Origin: Achromobacter sp. RTa
Lineage (GTDB): Bacteria > Pseudomonadota > Gammaproteobacteria > Burkholderiales > Burkholderiaceae_B
Length of the DNA: 58,454 bases
Reading direction: 5' to 3'
NCBI RefSeq assembly: GCF_000757485.1
Contig: NZ_JPYO01000034.1
Location: 74,966 to 133,419 of the forward strand
The notes under the pieces are model-generated. The model was not told where the DNA came from. It worked only from the letters and a program-made list of their open reading frames with translations, and searched no databases. The position numbers and the translations under genes were made by a program. Shown in pieces: positions 7,586-15,932 of the stretch; the first letter of the stretch is position 1; each line of letters opens with the position of its first letter.

Positions 7586-9418
7586 TTAGCGGGGCGAGGC
7601 GTCGGGGCCGGCAAGGTAGGCGCGCCAGCCGCCGAACGCGGTGATGTCGCGCGCGCCTTCCAGGCCGCGCGGTTCGCAGATGAAGCCCTTGACCAGGCGG
7701 CCGTCCTCCAGCTCAAGCGTGCCTATTCCCAGCGGCGCGGGAATCTCGGCCACGAAAGCGCCGAATGCGGACAGCGGCACGTCCCACAACTCGACCTCGA
7801 TGGGCGCGCCCGTCTCCGACTTCACCAGGCCGGGCTTGGGCGGCGTGGTATTGGCCAGCGCGTACAGCCGGTAATCTTCCGCGGTCCGCGTCTTCTCGAC
7901 GAACACGGCGCCGCGCGAAGTCAGTTGGTGGTTCAGCGGCATGCCGGTGAGGTGCGCGCCCACGACCGCCACGCGCACGGAATCCGGGGCCGCCACGGGC
8001 CTCGAGCCCAGCGCGGGCAGGGGCGCGCCGGTCGCGCCCAGCGGCAGGCCTCGGCGAGCCTGCCACTGACGCCCGAACCGCGCCAGGGCGGCGTCCTGCC
8101 AGGCCGGGCCGATCAGCGTGATGCCGGCGGGCAGGCCGTCCTCGCGCATGCCGGCAGGCAGGGCCAGCGCCGACAGGTCCGCCAGATTGGCGAAGTTGGT
8201 ATAGACGCCCAACCGCGAGTTCAACTCGACGGGATCGGCCTGCAGTTGGGCGATGGTGTAGATGGACGGCGCGGTCGGCACGACCAGCGCGTCGAAGCCC
8301 TCCAGCACCCGCTGGATCCGCCGCGACAGCTCCGCGCGCCGGTACTCGGCCTTGAACGCGTCCAGCGCGCTGTAGCGCGACGCCTGCTCGACGATGCCGC
8401 GCACTACCGGATGTATGGCGTCCGGCATCTTGCTCCACAAGCTTTGCACCGCCGCAAAGCGCTCGGCCACCCATGGGCCCGAATACAGCAAGGCGGCCAA
8501 TTCGCCGAAGGGCGAAAAATCGATTGCCTCCACGGCCGCGCCGTCCTCGCGCAAGGCGCGCACGGCTGCTTCGAAGGCGGCCGCCGCCTGCGCATCGCCA
8601 AAGAATTCCAGTTGCGCGGGAACGGCCAGCCTGGGAGCCTCGGGCCAGGGACGCGCGACGCCGGCCGGCCGCAGCCGCGAATAGGGATCGCGCTCGTCGT
8701 AACCGCCCGCGATGCCGGCCACGAGCTCGGCGTCGTCCACCGTCAACGCGAATACCGACACGCAATCCAGCGTGCGGCATGCCGGCACCACACCCGCCGT
8801 GCTGAGCCAGCCCCGGGTGGGCTTCAGGCCGACGATATTGTTGAAGCCGGCCGGCACGCGGCCCGAACCCGCGGTGTCCGTGCCCAGCGAGAACGCCGCC
8901 AGGCCTCGCGCCACTACCGACGCGGAACCGGAACTGGACCCGCCGCTGATGTATTCCGGCTTGAAGGCGTTGGCCACGGCGCCCAACGGCGAACGCGTGC
9001 CCACCAGTCCGGTGGCGAACTGGTCCAGGTTGGTCTTGCCCACCAGGATGGCGCCGGCCGCGCGCAGGCGGCGCACGACGGTGGCGTCCTCGTCGGGCAC
9101 ATAGGCGAATTCGGGGCAGGCGGCGGTGGTGGGCCAGCCGGCGGCATCGATGTTGTCCTTGATGGCGAAGGGTACGCCATACAGCGGCAGGCGCGCGAGG
9201 TCGCCATCCACGGACGCGAGCAGACCGCTCAGTGCCTCCAGTTGCCGCGCAAGCGCGACGCCGTCCACGCGGCTAATCCAGGCGTTGTCCGAGGGATCGC
9301 CACGCTCGGCCCACGCGGCCAATAGCGTTTCGGGCGCCGCGCCTTCATCGCGATAGGCGGCCTGCCACTGCGCGATCGTCCAACCCCAGGGGCCCTTCTG
9401 CGTTGCCACGGCGTTCAT
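7586..9418 (-). CDS. atzF: Allophanate hydrolase
   Basis: A 610-residue amidase-signature enzyme that hydrolyses allophanate to ammonia and CO2, completing ATP-driven urea breakdown. The Ser-cisSer-Lys triad is visible as K87 (FAIKDN), S161 (GGSSSGS) and S185 (DTAGSGR). The spacing equals that I recall for AtzF (K91, S165, S189). A C-terminal ~160-residue domain typical of allophanate hydrolases follows. The ATG at 9418 was chosen over upstream in-frame starts because AAAGGA lies just before it and a sigma-54 promoter ends ~40 bases upstream. It is the first gene of the minus-strand operon with urea carboxylase and the GntR gene. Confidence 0.95.
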   Translation of the reverse strand: MNAVATQKGPWGWTIAQWQAAYRDEGAAPETLLAAWAERGDPSDNAWISRVDGVALARQLEALSGLLASVDGDLARLPLYGVPFAIKDNIDAAGWPTTAACPEFAYVPDEDATVVRRLRAAGAILVGKTNLDQFATGLVGTRSPLGAVANAFKPEYISGGSSSGSASVVARGLAAFSLGTDTAGSGRVPAGFNNIVGLKPTRGWLSTAGVVPACRTLDCVSVFALTVDDAELVAGIAGGYDERDPYSRLRPAGVARPWPEAPRLAVPAQLEFFGDAQAAAAFEAAVRALREDGAAVEAIDFSPFGELAALLYSGPWVAERFAAVQSLWSKMPDAIHPVVRGIVEQASRYSALDAFKAEYRRAELSRRIQRVLEGFDALVVPTAPSIYTIAQLQADPVELNSRLGVYTNFANLADLSALALPAGMREDGLPAGITLIGPAWQDAALARFGRQWQARRGLPLGATGAPLPALGSRPVAAPDSVRVAVVGAHLTGMPLNHQLTSRGAVFVEKTRTAEDYRLYALANTTPPKPGLVKSETGAPIEVELWDVPLSAFGAFVAEIPAPLGIGTLELEDGRLVKGFICEPRGLEGARDITAFGGWRAYLAGPDASPR

Positions 9419-9456
9419 GCTGGAATCCTTTCTTGTATGCAAGTACGGATTCCCAA

Positions 9457-9471
9457 GCAATCGGCGTGCCA
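9457..9471 (-). promoter_or_regulatory. Sigma-54 (-24/-12) promoter of the allophanate hydrolase operon
   Basis: On the minus strand the sequence reads TGGCACG, four bases, TTGC: a full match to the -24/-12 consensus with exact spacing. Transcription would begin near 9446, leaving a leader of about 27 bases with AAAGGA before the ATG at 9418. Confidence 0.8.
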
Positions 9472-9568
9472 TGCCGATCGCGCCCGCATCCCTCCCTCTG
9501 ATCCGCGCGTCGCGCGCCGCCGGCGTGCCGCGCGCGCGCCGGACGCCCGCACCGACAACGGGCATTCC

Positions 9569-9587
9569 GCGCACCCATGTTGTGCGC
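9569..9587. promoter_or_regulatory. NtrC-like enhancer site
   Basis: GCAC, seven bases, GTGC (9571-9585) within a longer GCGCAC/GTGCGC dyad. The half-sites and 7-base spacer match the strong enteric NtrC sites at glnA. Its centre (~9578) is about 109 bases from each of the two -24 elements, so one dimer pair could serve both promoters. Confidence 0.6.
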
Positions 9588-9686
9588 GCGGCACCAGCTT
9601 GATCCCCGCGGCGGCGCGTGCAGAGCATGGCCGCCTGCGCCCCGCTTCCTTCCCTTTACATGGTGCGCCGCGTCTTCCGCCGCGCT

Positions 9687-9701
9687 TGGCACGGGTTTTG
9701 C
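9687..9701 (+). promoter_or_regulatory. Sigma-54 (-24/-12) promoter of the urtABCDE operon
   Basis: TGGCACG at 9687-9693, four bases, TTGC at 9698-9701: a full consensus match. The expected start is near 9713, giving a ~65-base leader to the urtA ATG at 9779. Confidence 0.82.
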
Positions 9702-9778
9702 TTTGAAGTCCTGCGTTGTCGAGTGTTGCTCAGATCGTTCCCGCCGGCCGGGCCGGCGCATTCCATTCAGGAGTCATC

Positions 9779-11032
9779 ATGAAACGCAGACTAGCCCTCA
9801 AGCAACTGACCGCCGTGAGCCTATTGGCCATGTGCGGCTGGATGCCGCAGGTACACGCCGCCGGCGACACCATCAAGGTCGGCATCCTGCATTCCCTGTC
9901 AGGCACGATGGCGATCTCGGAAACGTCGCTGAAAGACGTTGCCCTGATGGCCATCGAGGAGATCAACGCCAACGGCGGCGTGCTGGGCAAGAAGCTCGAA
10001 CCCGTGGTGGTGGATCCTGCCTCGAACTGGCCGTTGTTCGCCGAGAAGTCGCGACAGTTGCTGTCCCAGGACAAGGTCGCGGTGGTCTTCGGTTGCTGGA
10101 CCTCGGTATCGCGCAAGTCCGTGCTGCCCGTGTTCAAGGAACTGAACGGCCTGCTTTTCTATCCCGTGCAATATGAAGGCGAGGAGTTGGAGAAGAACGT
10201 GTTCTACACCGGAGCCGCGCCCAACCAGCAAGCGATTCCCGCCGTCGAATACCTGATGAGCGAGGATGGCGGCGGCGCGAAGCGCTTCGTGCTGCTGGGC
10301 ACGGACTACGTCTATCCGCGTACCACCAACAAGATCCTGCGCGCGTTCCTGCATTCCAAGGGCGTGAAGGACAGCGACATCGGCGAGGTCTACACGCCCT
10401 TCGGCCATTCGGATTACCAGACCATCGTGGCCAACATCAAGAAGTTCGCCACAGGCGGCAAAACGGCAGTGGTCTCCACCATCAATGGCGATTCCAACGT
10501 GCCCTTCTACAAGGAACTGGGCAATGCCGGCCTGAAGGCCACGGACGTGCCGGTGGTGGCGTTCTCGGTCGGTGAAGAAGAGTTGCGCGGCGTCGACACC
10601 AAGCCGCTGGTGGGGCACCTGGCGGCGTGGAACTACTTCGAATCGATCAAGAATCCGGTGAACCAGGACTTCATCAAGAAGTGGAAGGCTTACGCCCAGG
10701 CCAAGAACCTGCCGAATGCCGCCACGGTCGTGACCAACGACCCGATGGAAGCCACCTATATCGGCATCCATATGTGGAAGCAGGCCGTCGAGCAGGCCAA
10801 GAGCACCGACGTCGACAAGGTGATCGCCAGCATGGGCGGGCAGAAATTCGACGCGCCCGACGGCTACGCCATTGAGATGGACAAGACCAATCACCACCTG
10901 CACAAGCCGGTCTATATCGGCGAAATCCGGGCGGACGGCCAGTTCAACGTGGTGTGGAAGAGCAAGGGCCCGATCCGCGCCCAGCCCTGGAGTCCGTACA
11001 TCCCTGGCAACGAAAGCAAACAAGGCCTGTAG
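9779..11032 (+). CDS. urtA: Urea ABC transporter, substrate-binding protein
   Basis: A 417-residue periplasmic binding protein of the branched-chain amino-acid/amide class. A signal peptide (MKRRLALK, hydrophobic core, cleavage near VHA-A, ~residue 27) precedes a type I periplasmic fold beginning IKVGILHSLSGTMAISE. UrtA hallmarks include VFGCWTSVSRKSVLPV, LFYPVQYEGEE and NDPMEATYIGIHMWKQA. It captures urea for UrtBCDE. The ATG at 9779 was chosen for its CAGGAG site and signal peptide; the frame is open 21 codons upstream. It heads a five-gene operon with overlaps throughout, behind a sigma-54 promoter. Confidence 0.96.
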   Translation: MKRRLALKQLTAVSLLAMCGWMPQVHAAGDTIKVGILHSLSGTMAISETSLKDVALMAIEEINANGGVLGKKLEPVVVDPASNWPLFAEKSRQLLSQDKVAVVFGCWTSVSRKSVLPVFKELNGLLFYPVQYEGEELEKNVFYTGAAPNQQAIPAVEYLMSEDGGGAKRFVLLGTDYVYPRTTNKILRAFLHSKGVKDSDIGEVYTPFGHSDYQTIVANIKKFATGGKTAVVSTINGDSNVPFYKELGNAGLKATDVPVVAFSVGEEELRGVDTKPLVGHLAAWNYFESIKNPVNQDFIKKWKAYAQAKNLPNAATVVTNDPMEATYIGIHMWKQAVEQAKSTDVDKVIASMGGQKFDAPDGYAIEMDKTNHHLHKPVYIGEIRADGQFNVVWKSKGPIRAQPWSPYIPGNESKQGL

Positions 11033-11034
11033 CC

Positions 11035-12663
11035 ATGCGCATCGCGGCAATCGCACACTTCCTGCGCCGTTTCCTGCTGGGCTGGCTGCTGGCCATGCCG
11101 CTGCTGAGCGCGCCGGCGCCGGCGGCCGGCCTGGACCCGGCGCTGCTCGCGCCGCTGACCGGCGACGACACGGACGCCAAGCTGCGGGCGATTGCCGCGC
11201 TGGGCCAACTGCCCGATCCCGGCGCCGCGGCGGTCTTGCAGGCGCTGGGCAACGACCAGCTCTACGCAACGGCCGAAGGCCGCGTGCTGATCGGCGACGG
11301 CGCGCGCGCCACCGACGCCGCCACCGGCGCCGCCGTCGATCTGCCCGCGGAAGCGGGCGCCATCAGCATCAACAACCGGCTGCGGCGGGCCATCGAAGCG
11401 GCGCTGGCGGGTTCGCGCCTGTACTCCGCCGATGCCCGCGAACGCCTGGCTGCCGCCCGCAGGCTGCAGCAGACTGGCGACCCTGCGCGCCTGCCGATGC
11501 TGGAGAAGGCGCTGGCGGCCGAGAAGCACGATGAGGTGCGCGGCGCGCTGGAGATCGCGGTCGCCAACCTGGAACTCAAGAGCGCCGACCCCAAGGTGCG
11601 CCGCCACGCGGTCGAACTGCTGGGCCGCACCGGCAATCCCGCCTTCCGCCCGACGCTGGCCGCGATCGCACAGCAATCCGGCGGGCCCCAGACCGAACCG
11701 GATGCGGCAGTGCGCGAGGCCGCAAGCCACGCGCTGCGGCAGATCGACCGCCACCTGGCGACGATAGAGTGGGCCGGAAATCTCTTCTACGGCATCAGCC
11801 TGGGCAGCGTCCTGCTGCTGGCGGCCCTGGGCCTGGCCATCACCTTCGGCCTGATGGGCGTCATCAACATGGCGCATGGCGAACTGCTGATGATCGGCGC
11901 CTACGTGACCTATGTGGCGCAGACGCTGTTCCGCGCCTGGCTGCCGGGCTGGATGGACTGGTACGTGCTGGCCGCGCTGCCGCTGGCCTTCATCGTCACC
12001 GCGCTGGTGGGCATGGCGCTGGAGCGCACCGTCATCCGCTGGCTCTACGGCCGGCCGCTGGAAACGCTGCTGGCCACCTGGGGCATCAGCCTGATGCTGA
12101 TGCAGGGCGTGCGCACGCTGTTCGGCGCGCAGAACGTGGAAGTGGGCAATCCTGGCTGGATGTCCGGCGGGATCACGGTGCTGGACGGCCTGGTGCTGAC
12201 CTACAACCGCCTCGTGATCATCGGCTTCGCGCTCTTCGTCGTGTTCCTCGTCTGGGCGCTGCTGAACCACACCCGCCTGGGCCTGTTCGTGCGCGCCATC
12301 ACGCAGAACCGCCGCATGGCCGATTGCGTGGGCGTGCCCACCGGCCGCGTGGACATGCTGGCCTTCGGCCTGGGCTCAGGCATCGCCGGGCTCGCCGGCG
12401 TGGCGCTGTCCCAACTGGGCAATGTCGGGCCGGACCTGGGCCGCGCCTACATCGTGGACTCCTTCATGGTGGTGGTGCTGGGCGGCGTGGGCCAGTTGGC
12501 CGGCACCGTCATCGCCGCGCTTGGCCTGGGCGGCGTCAACAAATTCCTGGAACCCTACGCGGGAGCCGTCATGGCCAAGATCACCATCCTGGCGCTCATC
12601 GTGCTGTTCGTGCAAAAGCGGCCGCAAGGCCTGTTCGCCCCCCGCGGCAGGAGCGTCGAATGA
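11035..12663 (+). CDS. urtB: Urea ABC transporter, permease UrtB
   Basis: A 542-residue inner-membrane permease. A signal-like N-terminus and a ~240-residue helical-repeat (HEAT-like) periplasmic extension, characteristic of UrtB, precede a LivH-type domain. This has about eight membrane helices from residue ~260 (GISLGSVLLLAALGLAITFGL) and the conserved INMAHGE motif. With UrtC it forms the urea channel. The ATG is two bases after the urtA stop, and its own stop overlaps the urtC start (ATGA). Confidence 0.95.
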   Translation: MRIAAIAHFLRRFLLGWLLAMPLLSAPAPAAGLDPALLAPLTGDDTDAKLRAIAALGQLPDPGAAAVLQALGNDQLYATAEGRVLIGDGARATDAATGAAVDLPAEAGAISINNRLRRAIEAALAGSRLYSADARERLAAARRLQQTGDPARLPMLEKALAAEKHDEVRGALEIAVANLELKSADPKVRRHAVELLGRTGNPAFRPTLAAIAQQSGGPQTEPDAAVREAASHALRQIDRHLATIEWAGNLFYGISLGSVLLLAALGLAITFGLMGVINMAHGELLMIGAYVTYVAQTLFRAWLPGWMDWYVLAALPLAFIVTALVGMALERTVIRWLYGRPLETLLATWGISLMLMQGVRTLFGAQNVEVGNPGWMSGGITVLDGLVLTYNRLVIIGFALFVVFLVWALLNHTRLGLFVRAITQNRRMADCVGVPTGRVDMLAFGLGSGIAGLAGVALSQLGNVGPDLGRAYIVDSFMVVVLGGVGQLAGTVIAALGLGGVNKFLEPYAGAVMAKITILALIVLFVQKRPQGLFAPRGRSVE

Positions 12664-13787
12664 AACAGACCGCGCTGACCGATCTGCGCCTCCTGGCGCG
12701 CCGCCCGCTGTATTCGGGCCGGGCGTGGGCCGCCCTGGGCGCGGCGGCGGCCGTGCTGGCCCTGCTGCCGCTGCTCAACCTGGCGTTCCCGCCGGGCCAC
12801 GCGCTGCACGTGTCCGCCTACGCGGTGGCCTTGCTGGGAAAATTCATGTGCTACGCCATGGCGGCGCTGGCGCTGGACCTGGTGTGGGGCTATGCTGGCA
12901 TCCTGTCGCTGGGCCATGGCCTGTTCTTCGCCCTGGGGGGCTACGCGCACGGCATGTACCTGATGCGCGCCATCGGCCGCGATGGCGTCTATCAGAGCGA
13001 CCTGCCGGACTTCATGGTGTTCCTGGACTGGAAGGCCTATCCCTGGTACTGGTCATTCACCGAGCACTTCTGGTACGCCATGCTGCTCGTCGTGCTGGCG
13101 CCTGGCCTGCTGGCCTTCGTGTTCGGCTACTTCGCCTTCCGCTCGCGCATCAAGGGCGTGTACTTCTCGATCATCACGCAGGCGCTGACCTTCGCCGCGA
13201 TGCTGCTGTTCTTCCGCAACGACACCGGCTTCGGCGGCAACAACGGCTTCACCGACTTCAAGCGCATCCTGGGCTTCGACATCACCGCGCCCGGCACCCG
13301 AGCGGCGCTGTACTGGATCACGCTGGCGGCGCTGGCCGGCGCGCTGGTCCTGGCGCGCGCGGTCACGCAGAGCAAGCTGGGCCGGGTGCTGACCGCCGTG
13401 CGCGATTCCGAAAGCCGCCTGCGCTTCATCGGCTACGACCCGCTGGGCTTCAAATTGTTCGTATGGACGCTTTCGGCCGTGCTATGCGGCATAGCGGGCG
13501 CGCTCTACGTGCCCCAGGTCGGCATCATCAACCCCAGCGAAATGTCCACCGAGACCTCTATCGAAATGGTGATCTGGGTCGCCACCGGCGGACGCGGCAC
13601 GCTGGTCGGCCCCATCATCGGCGCAGGCACGGTCAACGGGCTGAAGACCTGGTTCACCAGCGTGCTGCCGGAATTCTGGCTGTACGCGCTGGGCCTCATC
13701 TTCGTGCTGGTGACGCTGTTCCTGCCCACCGGCATCGTCGGCCTGGCGCGCCGCCTCGCCACCCGGATCCAGGAGAGAAAGGCATGA
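12660..13787 (+). CDS. urtC: Urea ABC transporter, permease UrtC
   Basis: A 375-residue LivM-type permease with about nine to ten membrane helices and the LivM motif LSLGHGLFFALGGYA. The permease contact loop VLTAVRDSESRLRFIGYDP contacts the ATPases. UrtC features include the long segment after helix 3 (DFMVFLDWKAYPWYW). Its start overlaps the urtB stop by four bases, and its stop overlaps urtD the same way, so the subunits are translated in a chain. It pairs with UrtB. Confidence 0.95.
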   Translation: MKQTALTDLRLLARRPLYSGRAWAALGAAAAVLALLPLLNLAFPPGHALHVSAYAVALLGKFMCYAMAALALDLVWGYAGILSLGHGLFFALGGYAHGMYLMRAIGRDGVYQSDLPDFMVFLDWKAYPWYWSFTEHFWYAMLLVVLAPGLLAFVFGYFAFRSRIKGVYFSIITQALTFAAMLLFFRNDTGFGGNNGFTDFKRILGFDITAPGTRAALYWITLAALAGALVLARAVTQSKLGRVLTAVRDSESRLRFIGYDPLGFKLFVWTLSAVLCGIAGALYVPQVGIINPSEMSTETSIEMVIWVATGGRGTLVGPIIGAGTVNGLKTWFTSVLPEFWLYALGLIFVLVTLFLPTGIVGLARRLATRIQERKA

Positions 13788-14623
13788 CGAGCACGCACAC
13801 CGAATCCGCCATGCTGGAAGGCGGCCCCAGCGGCGAGGCCGGCTACGGCCGCGTCAGCCCCGGCGGGCTGGACACCAGCCACGGCGCGATCCTCTACCTG
13901 GAAGGCGTCACCGTCAGCTTCGACGGCTTCAAGGCGCTCAACGACCTGACGCTGGATATCGGCGTGGGCGAACTGCGCTGCATCATCGGACCGAACGGCG
14001 CGGGCAAGACCACAATGATGGACGTGATCACGGGCAAGACGCGCCCCGCGTCGGGCACCGTCTACTTCGGCCAGAGCATCGACCTGACCACGCTGAACGA
14101 AGCCCAGATCGCGCACGCCGGCATCGGACGGAAGTTCCAGCGCCCCACCGTGTTCGAGCAGCACACCGTCTTCGAGAACCTGGAGCTCGCGATGAAGACC
14201 GACAAGCGCGTGCGTCCCACGCTGTTCTCCCGCCTGAGCGGCGAACAGGCGGACAGGATAGGCGAGACGCTGGAACTGATCCGGCTGCGGCCCGAGGCCG
14301 CGCTGCCGGCCGGGCTGCTGTCGCACGGCCAGAAGCAATGGCTGGAGATCGGCATGCTGCTGATGCAGGAGCCGCAGTTGCTGCTGCTGGACGAGCCGGT
14401 GGCCGGGATGACGGACGCCGAGACCGAACGCACCGGCGAACTGCTGAACGAATTGCGCGGGCGCCATTCGCTGATGGTCGTGGAACACGACATGGACTTC
14501 GTCAACCAGATCGCCGGCGACGGCAAGGTCACGGTGCTGCACGAGGGCTCGGTGCTGGCCGAAGGAGCGATGAGCAAGGTCCAGGCCGATCCGCGGGTCA
14601 TCGAAGTCTATCTGGGGCGCTGA
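13784..14623 (+). CDS. urtD: Urea ABC transporter, ATPase UrtD
   Basis: A 279-residue LivG-type ATPase. A ~38-residue variable N-terminal extension precedes the nucleotide-binding domain: Walker A GPNGAGKTT, GIGRKFQRPTVFEQHTV Q-loop region, LSHGQKQWLEIG signature (the LSGGQ variant usual in UrtD), Walker B LLLLDEPVAGM and the switch histidine in VVEHDM. It energises UrtBC with UrtE. The first ATG overlaps the urtC stop. A second ATG nine codons in (MLEGG) is possible. Confidence 0.95.
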   Translation: MTSTHTESAMLEGGPSGEAGYGRVSPGGLDTSHGAILYLEGVTVSFDGFKALNDLTLDIGVGELRCIIGPNGAGKTTMMDVITGKTRPASGTVYFGQSIDLTTLNEAQIAHAGIGRKFQRPTVFEQHTVFENLELAMKTDKRVRPTLFSRLSGEQADRIGETLELIRLRPEAALPAGLLSHGQKQWLEIGMLLMQEPQLLLLDEPVAGMTDAETERTGELLNELRGRHSLMVVEHDMDFVNQIAGDGKVTVLHEGSVLAEGAMSKVQADPRVIEVYLGR

Positions 14624-14624
14624 C

Positions 14625-15323
14625 ATGCTGGACGTGAACGCGATCGACCAATACTACGGCGGCAGCCATACCTTGCGCGGCGTGTCGCTATCCTTGAGCC
14701 AGGGCGAATGCCTGGCGCTGCTGGGCCGCAACGGCGTGGGCAAGACCACGCTGCTCAAGTGCCTGATGGGCGTGCTGCCGGTGGCGCGCGGCTACATCGG
14801 CTTCGGCGGCGAGGACATCACCCGGCTGGCGCCGCACCAGCGCGCCGCGCGCGGCATGGCCTACGTGCCACAGGGCCGCGACATCTTCGCCCGCCTTACG
14901 GTCCAGGAAAACATCCTGATGGGCATGGCCTCCAAGCCGGCCGCCCGCGCGCGGCGCATCAAGGAAGAAGTGTTCGAGCTGTTCCCGGTGCTCGCGAACA
15001 TGCTGTCGCGCCGCGGCGGCGACCTGTCCGGCGGCCAGCAGCAGCAACTGGCCATCGCGCGTGCGCTGGTGGCCGAACCCCGGCTCATCATCCTGGACGA
15101 GCCCACCGAAGGCATCCAGCCATCCATCATCAAGGACATCGCCCGCGTCATCCACATGCTGCGGCAGCGCGGCGACATCGCCATCCTGCTGTGCGAGCAG
15201 TACTTCGACTTCGCCCGCGAGCTGGCAGACCAGTTCGTGGTGCTTTCGCGCGGCGAGGTGGTGGCCCGCGGAGGCCGCGGCGAGATCGACGGAGAAGACG
15301 TGCGGCGGCACCTGTCGGTATAG
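14625..15323 (+). CDS. urtE: Urea ABC transporter, ATPase UrtE
   Basis: A 232-residue LivF-type ATPase: Walker A GRNGVGKTT, Q-loop YVPQGRDIF, signature LSGGQQQQLAIARAL, Walker B LIILDEPTEGIQPS and a glutamate/glutamine switch region LLCEQY. The IQYYGGSHTL-like opening and the TEGIQPSII segment are typical of UrtE rather than amino-acid LivF. It begins one base after urtD and ends the operon. No rho-independent terminator follows; the next gene starts 36 bases on with its own -10 element. Confidence 0.95.
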   Translation: MLDVNAIDQYYGGSHTLRGVSLSLSQGECLALLGRNGVGKTTLLKCLMGVLPVARGYIGFGGEDITRLAPHQRAARGMAYVPQGRDIFARLTVQENILMGMASKPAARARRIKEEVFELFPVLANMLSRRGGDLSGGQQQQLAIARALVAEPRLIILDEPTEGIQPSIIKDIARVIHMLRQRGDIAILLCEQYFDFARELADQFVVLSRGEVVARGGRGEIDGEDVRRHLSV

Positions 15324-15344
15324 GGGCCGGCCGGGCCGCTCCGA

Positions 15345-15350
15345 TATAAT
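15345..15350 (+). promoter_or_regulatory. TATAAT -10 element immediately before the DUF2946 gene
   Basis: A perfect TATAAT ends nine bases before the ATG at 15359, placing the expected transcription start within about two bases of the start codon. No convincing -35 was found. If used, the mRNA would be nearly leaderless. Confidence 0.45.
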
Positions 15351-15358
15351 CGTCGGCC

Positions 15359-15766
15359 ATGCGCATTGCATCTTTCCTGACCCGCCCAGCCCTATGGATC
15401 GCGCTTGCCGCGATCCTGTGGGCGTCGCTCGCGCCCTCGCTGGCGCACGCGCTGGGCATGGGCCACGAAGGCGGGGCGAGCCGGCGCATCAGCGTCGAGT
15501 ACTGCGCGGCTGAAGGCGCGGCCCTGGTTTCCCTGGATGTGCGCGGCGACGACCATGGCGCAGGCCAGGACGGCGCGCACGGCGACGGCCAGCACTGCCC
15601 GTTCTGCCGCAATCCGCAAGCCGACGCCGGCATTCTTCCCGCGCCCATTCCCGTCCTGCCCGCCCCGGCCGCCCGGGCCTTCGGCTATCCGCCGCTGTTT
15701 TTCCTGGCGGCCCACCCTCTCCACGCCTGGAGCGCGGCGCAGCCGCGCGCGCCGCCAGCGGCCTGA
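15359..15766 (+). CDS. DUF2946 family protein
   Basis: A 135-residue protein with an N-terminal membrane anchor or signal segment (LWIALAAILWASLAPSLAHA), a charged middle, the family's HCPFCRNP motif (~residues 80-88) and a second hydrophobic segment near the C-terminus. DUF2946 proteins have no proven function but cluster with TonB receptors, PepSY proteins and copper genes. The Cys-Pro-Phe-Cys pair beside a His-rich stretch suggests metal binding (inference). The PepSY gene downstream fits this context. A second DUF2946 gene lies at 45609. Confidence 0.82.
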   Translation: MRIASFLTRPALWIALAAILWASLAPSLAHALGMGHEGGASRRISVEYCAAEGAALVSLDVRGDDHGAGQDGAHGDGQHCPFCRNPQADAGILPAPIPVLPAPAARAFGYPPLFFLAAHPLHAWSAAQPRAPPAA

Positions 15767-15932
15767 GCCGCCGCGGCCCGCCGCAACAAGGCGAAACGGC
15801 CGCGCCCTTGCAGCGCCTCGACCGCCAGGCGTGTTTCACGCCCGGCGCGATCCCGCCGGCATCTTGCGCTTCCCGCCCGTTCCACGGCATGCGAACCGGA
15901 GCGCGCATGCCGGTCCGCCACCGAGAGTTTCC

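Larger units (their letters stand above)
9419..9778. other. Divergent control region between the urea-cleavage and urea-transport operons
   Basis: This 360-base stretch has no credible gene. It holds a minus-strand sigma-54 promoter (9457-9471), an NtrC-like palindrome (9571-9585), a weak NtrC half-site (CATGGTGC, 9659-9666) and a plus-strand sigma-54 promoter (9687-9701). I see no ykkC/guanidine riboswitch fold. Confidence 0.8.

Noticed and set aside
5562..7589. 675-codon open frame antisense to urea carboxylase
   Set aside because: The biotin carboxylase domain on the other strand is certain; the antisense product has arginine/histidine-rich shadow composition.
9419..9778. Guanidine (ykkC) riboswitch before the urea carboxylase operon
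   Set aside because: No conserved ykkC core was seen, carboxyguanidine deiminase genes are absent, and the promoter lies too close to the ATG for a long leader.
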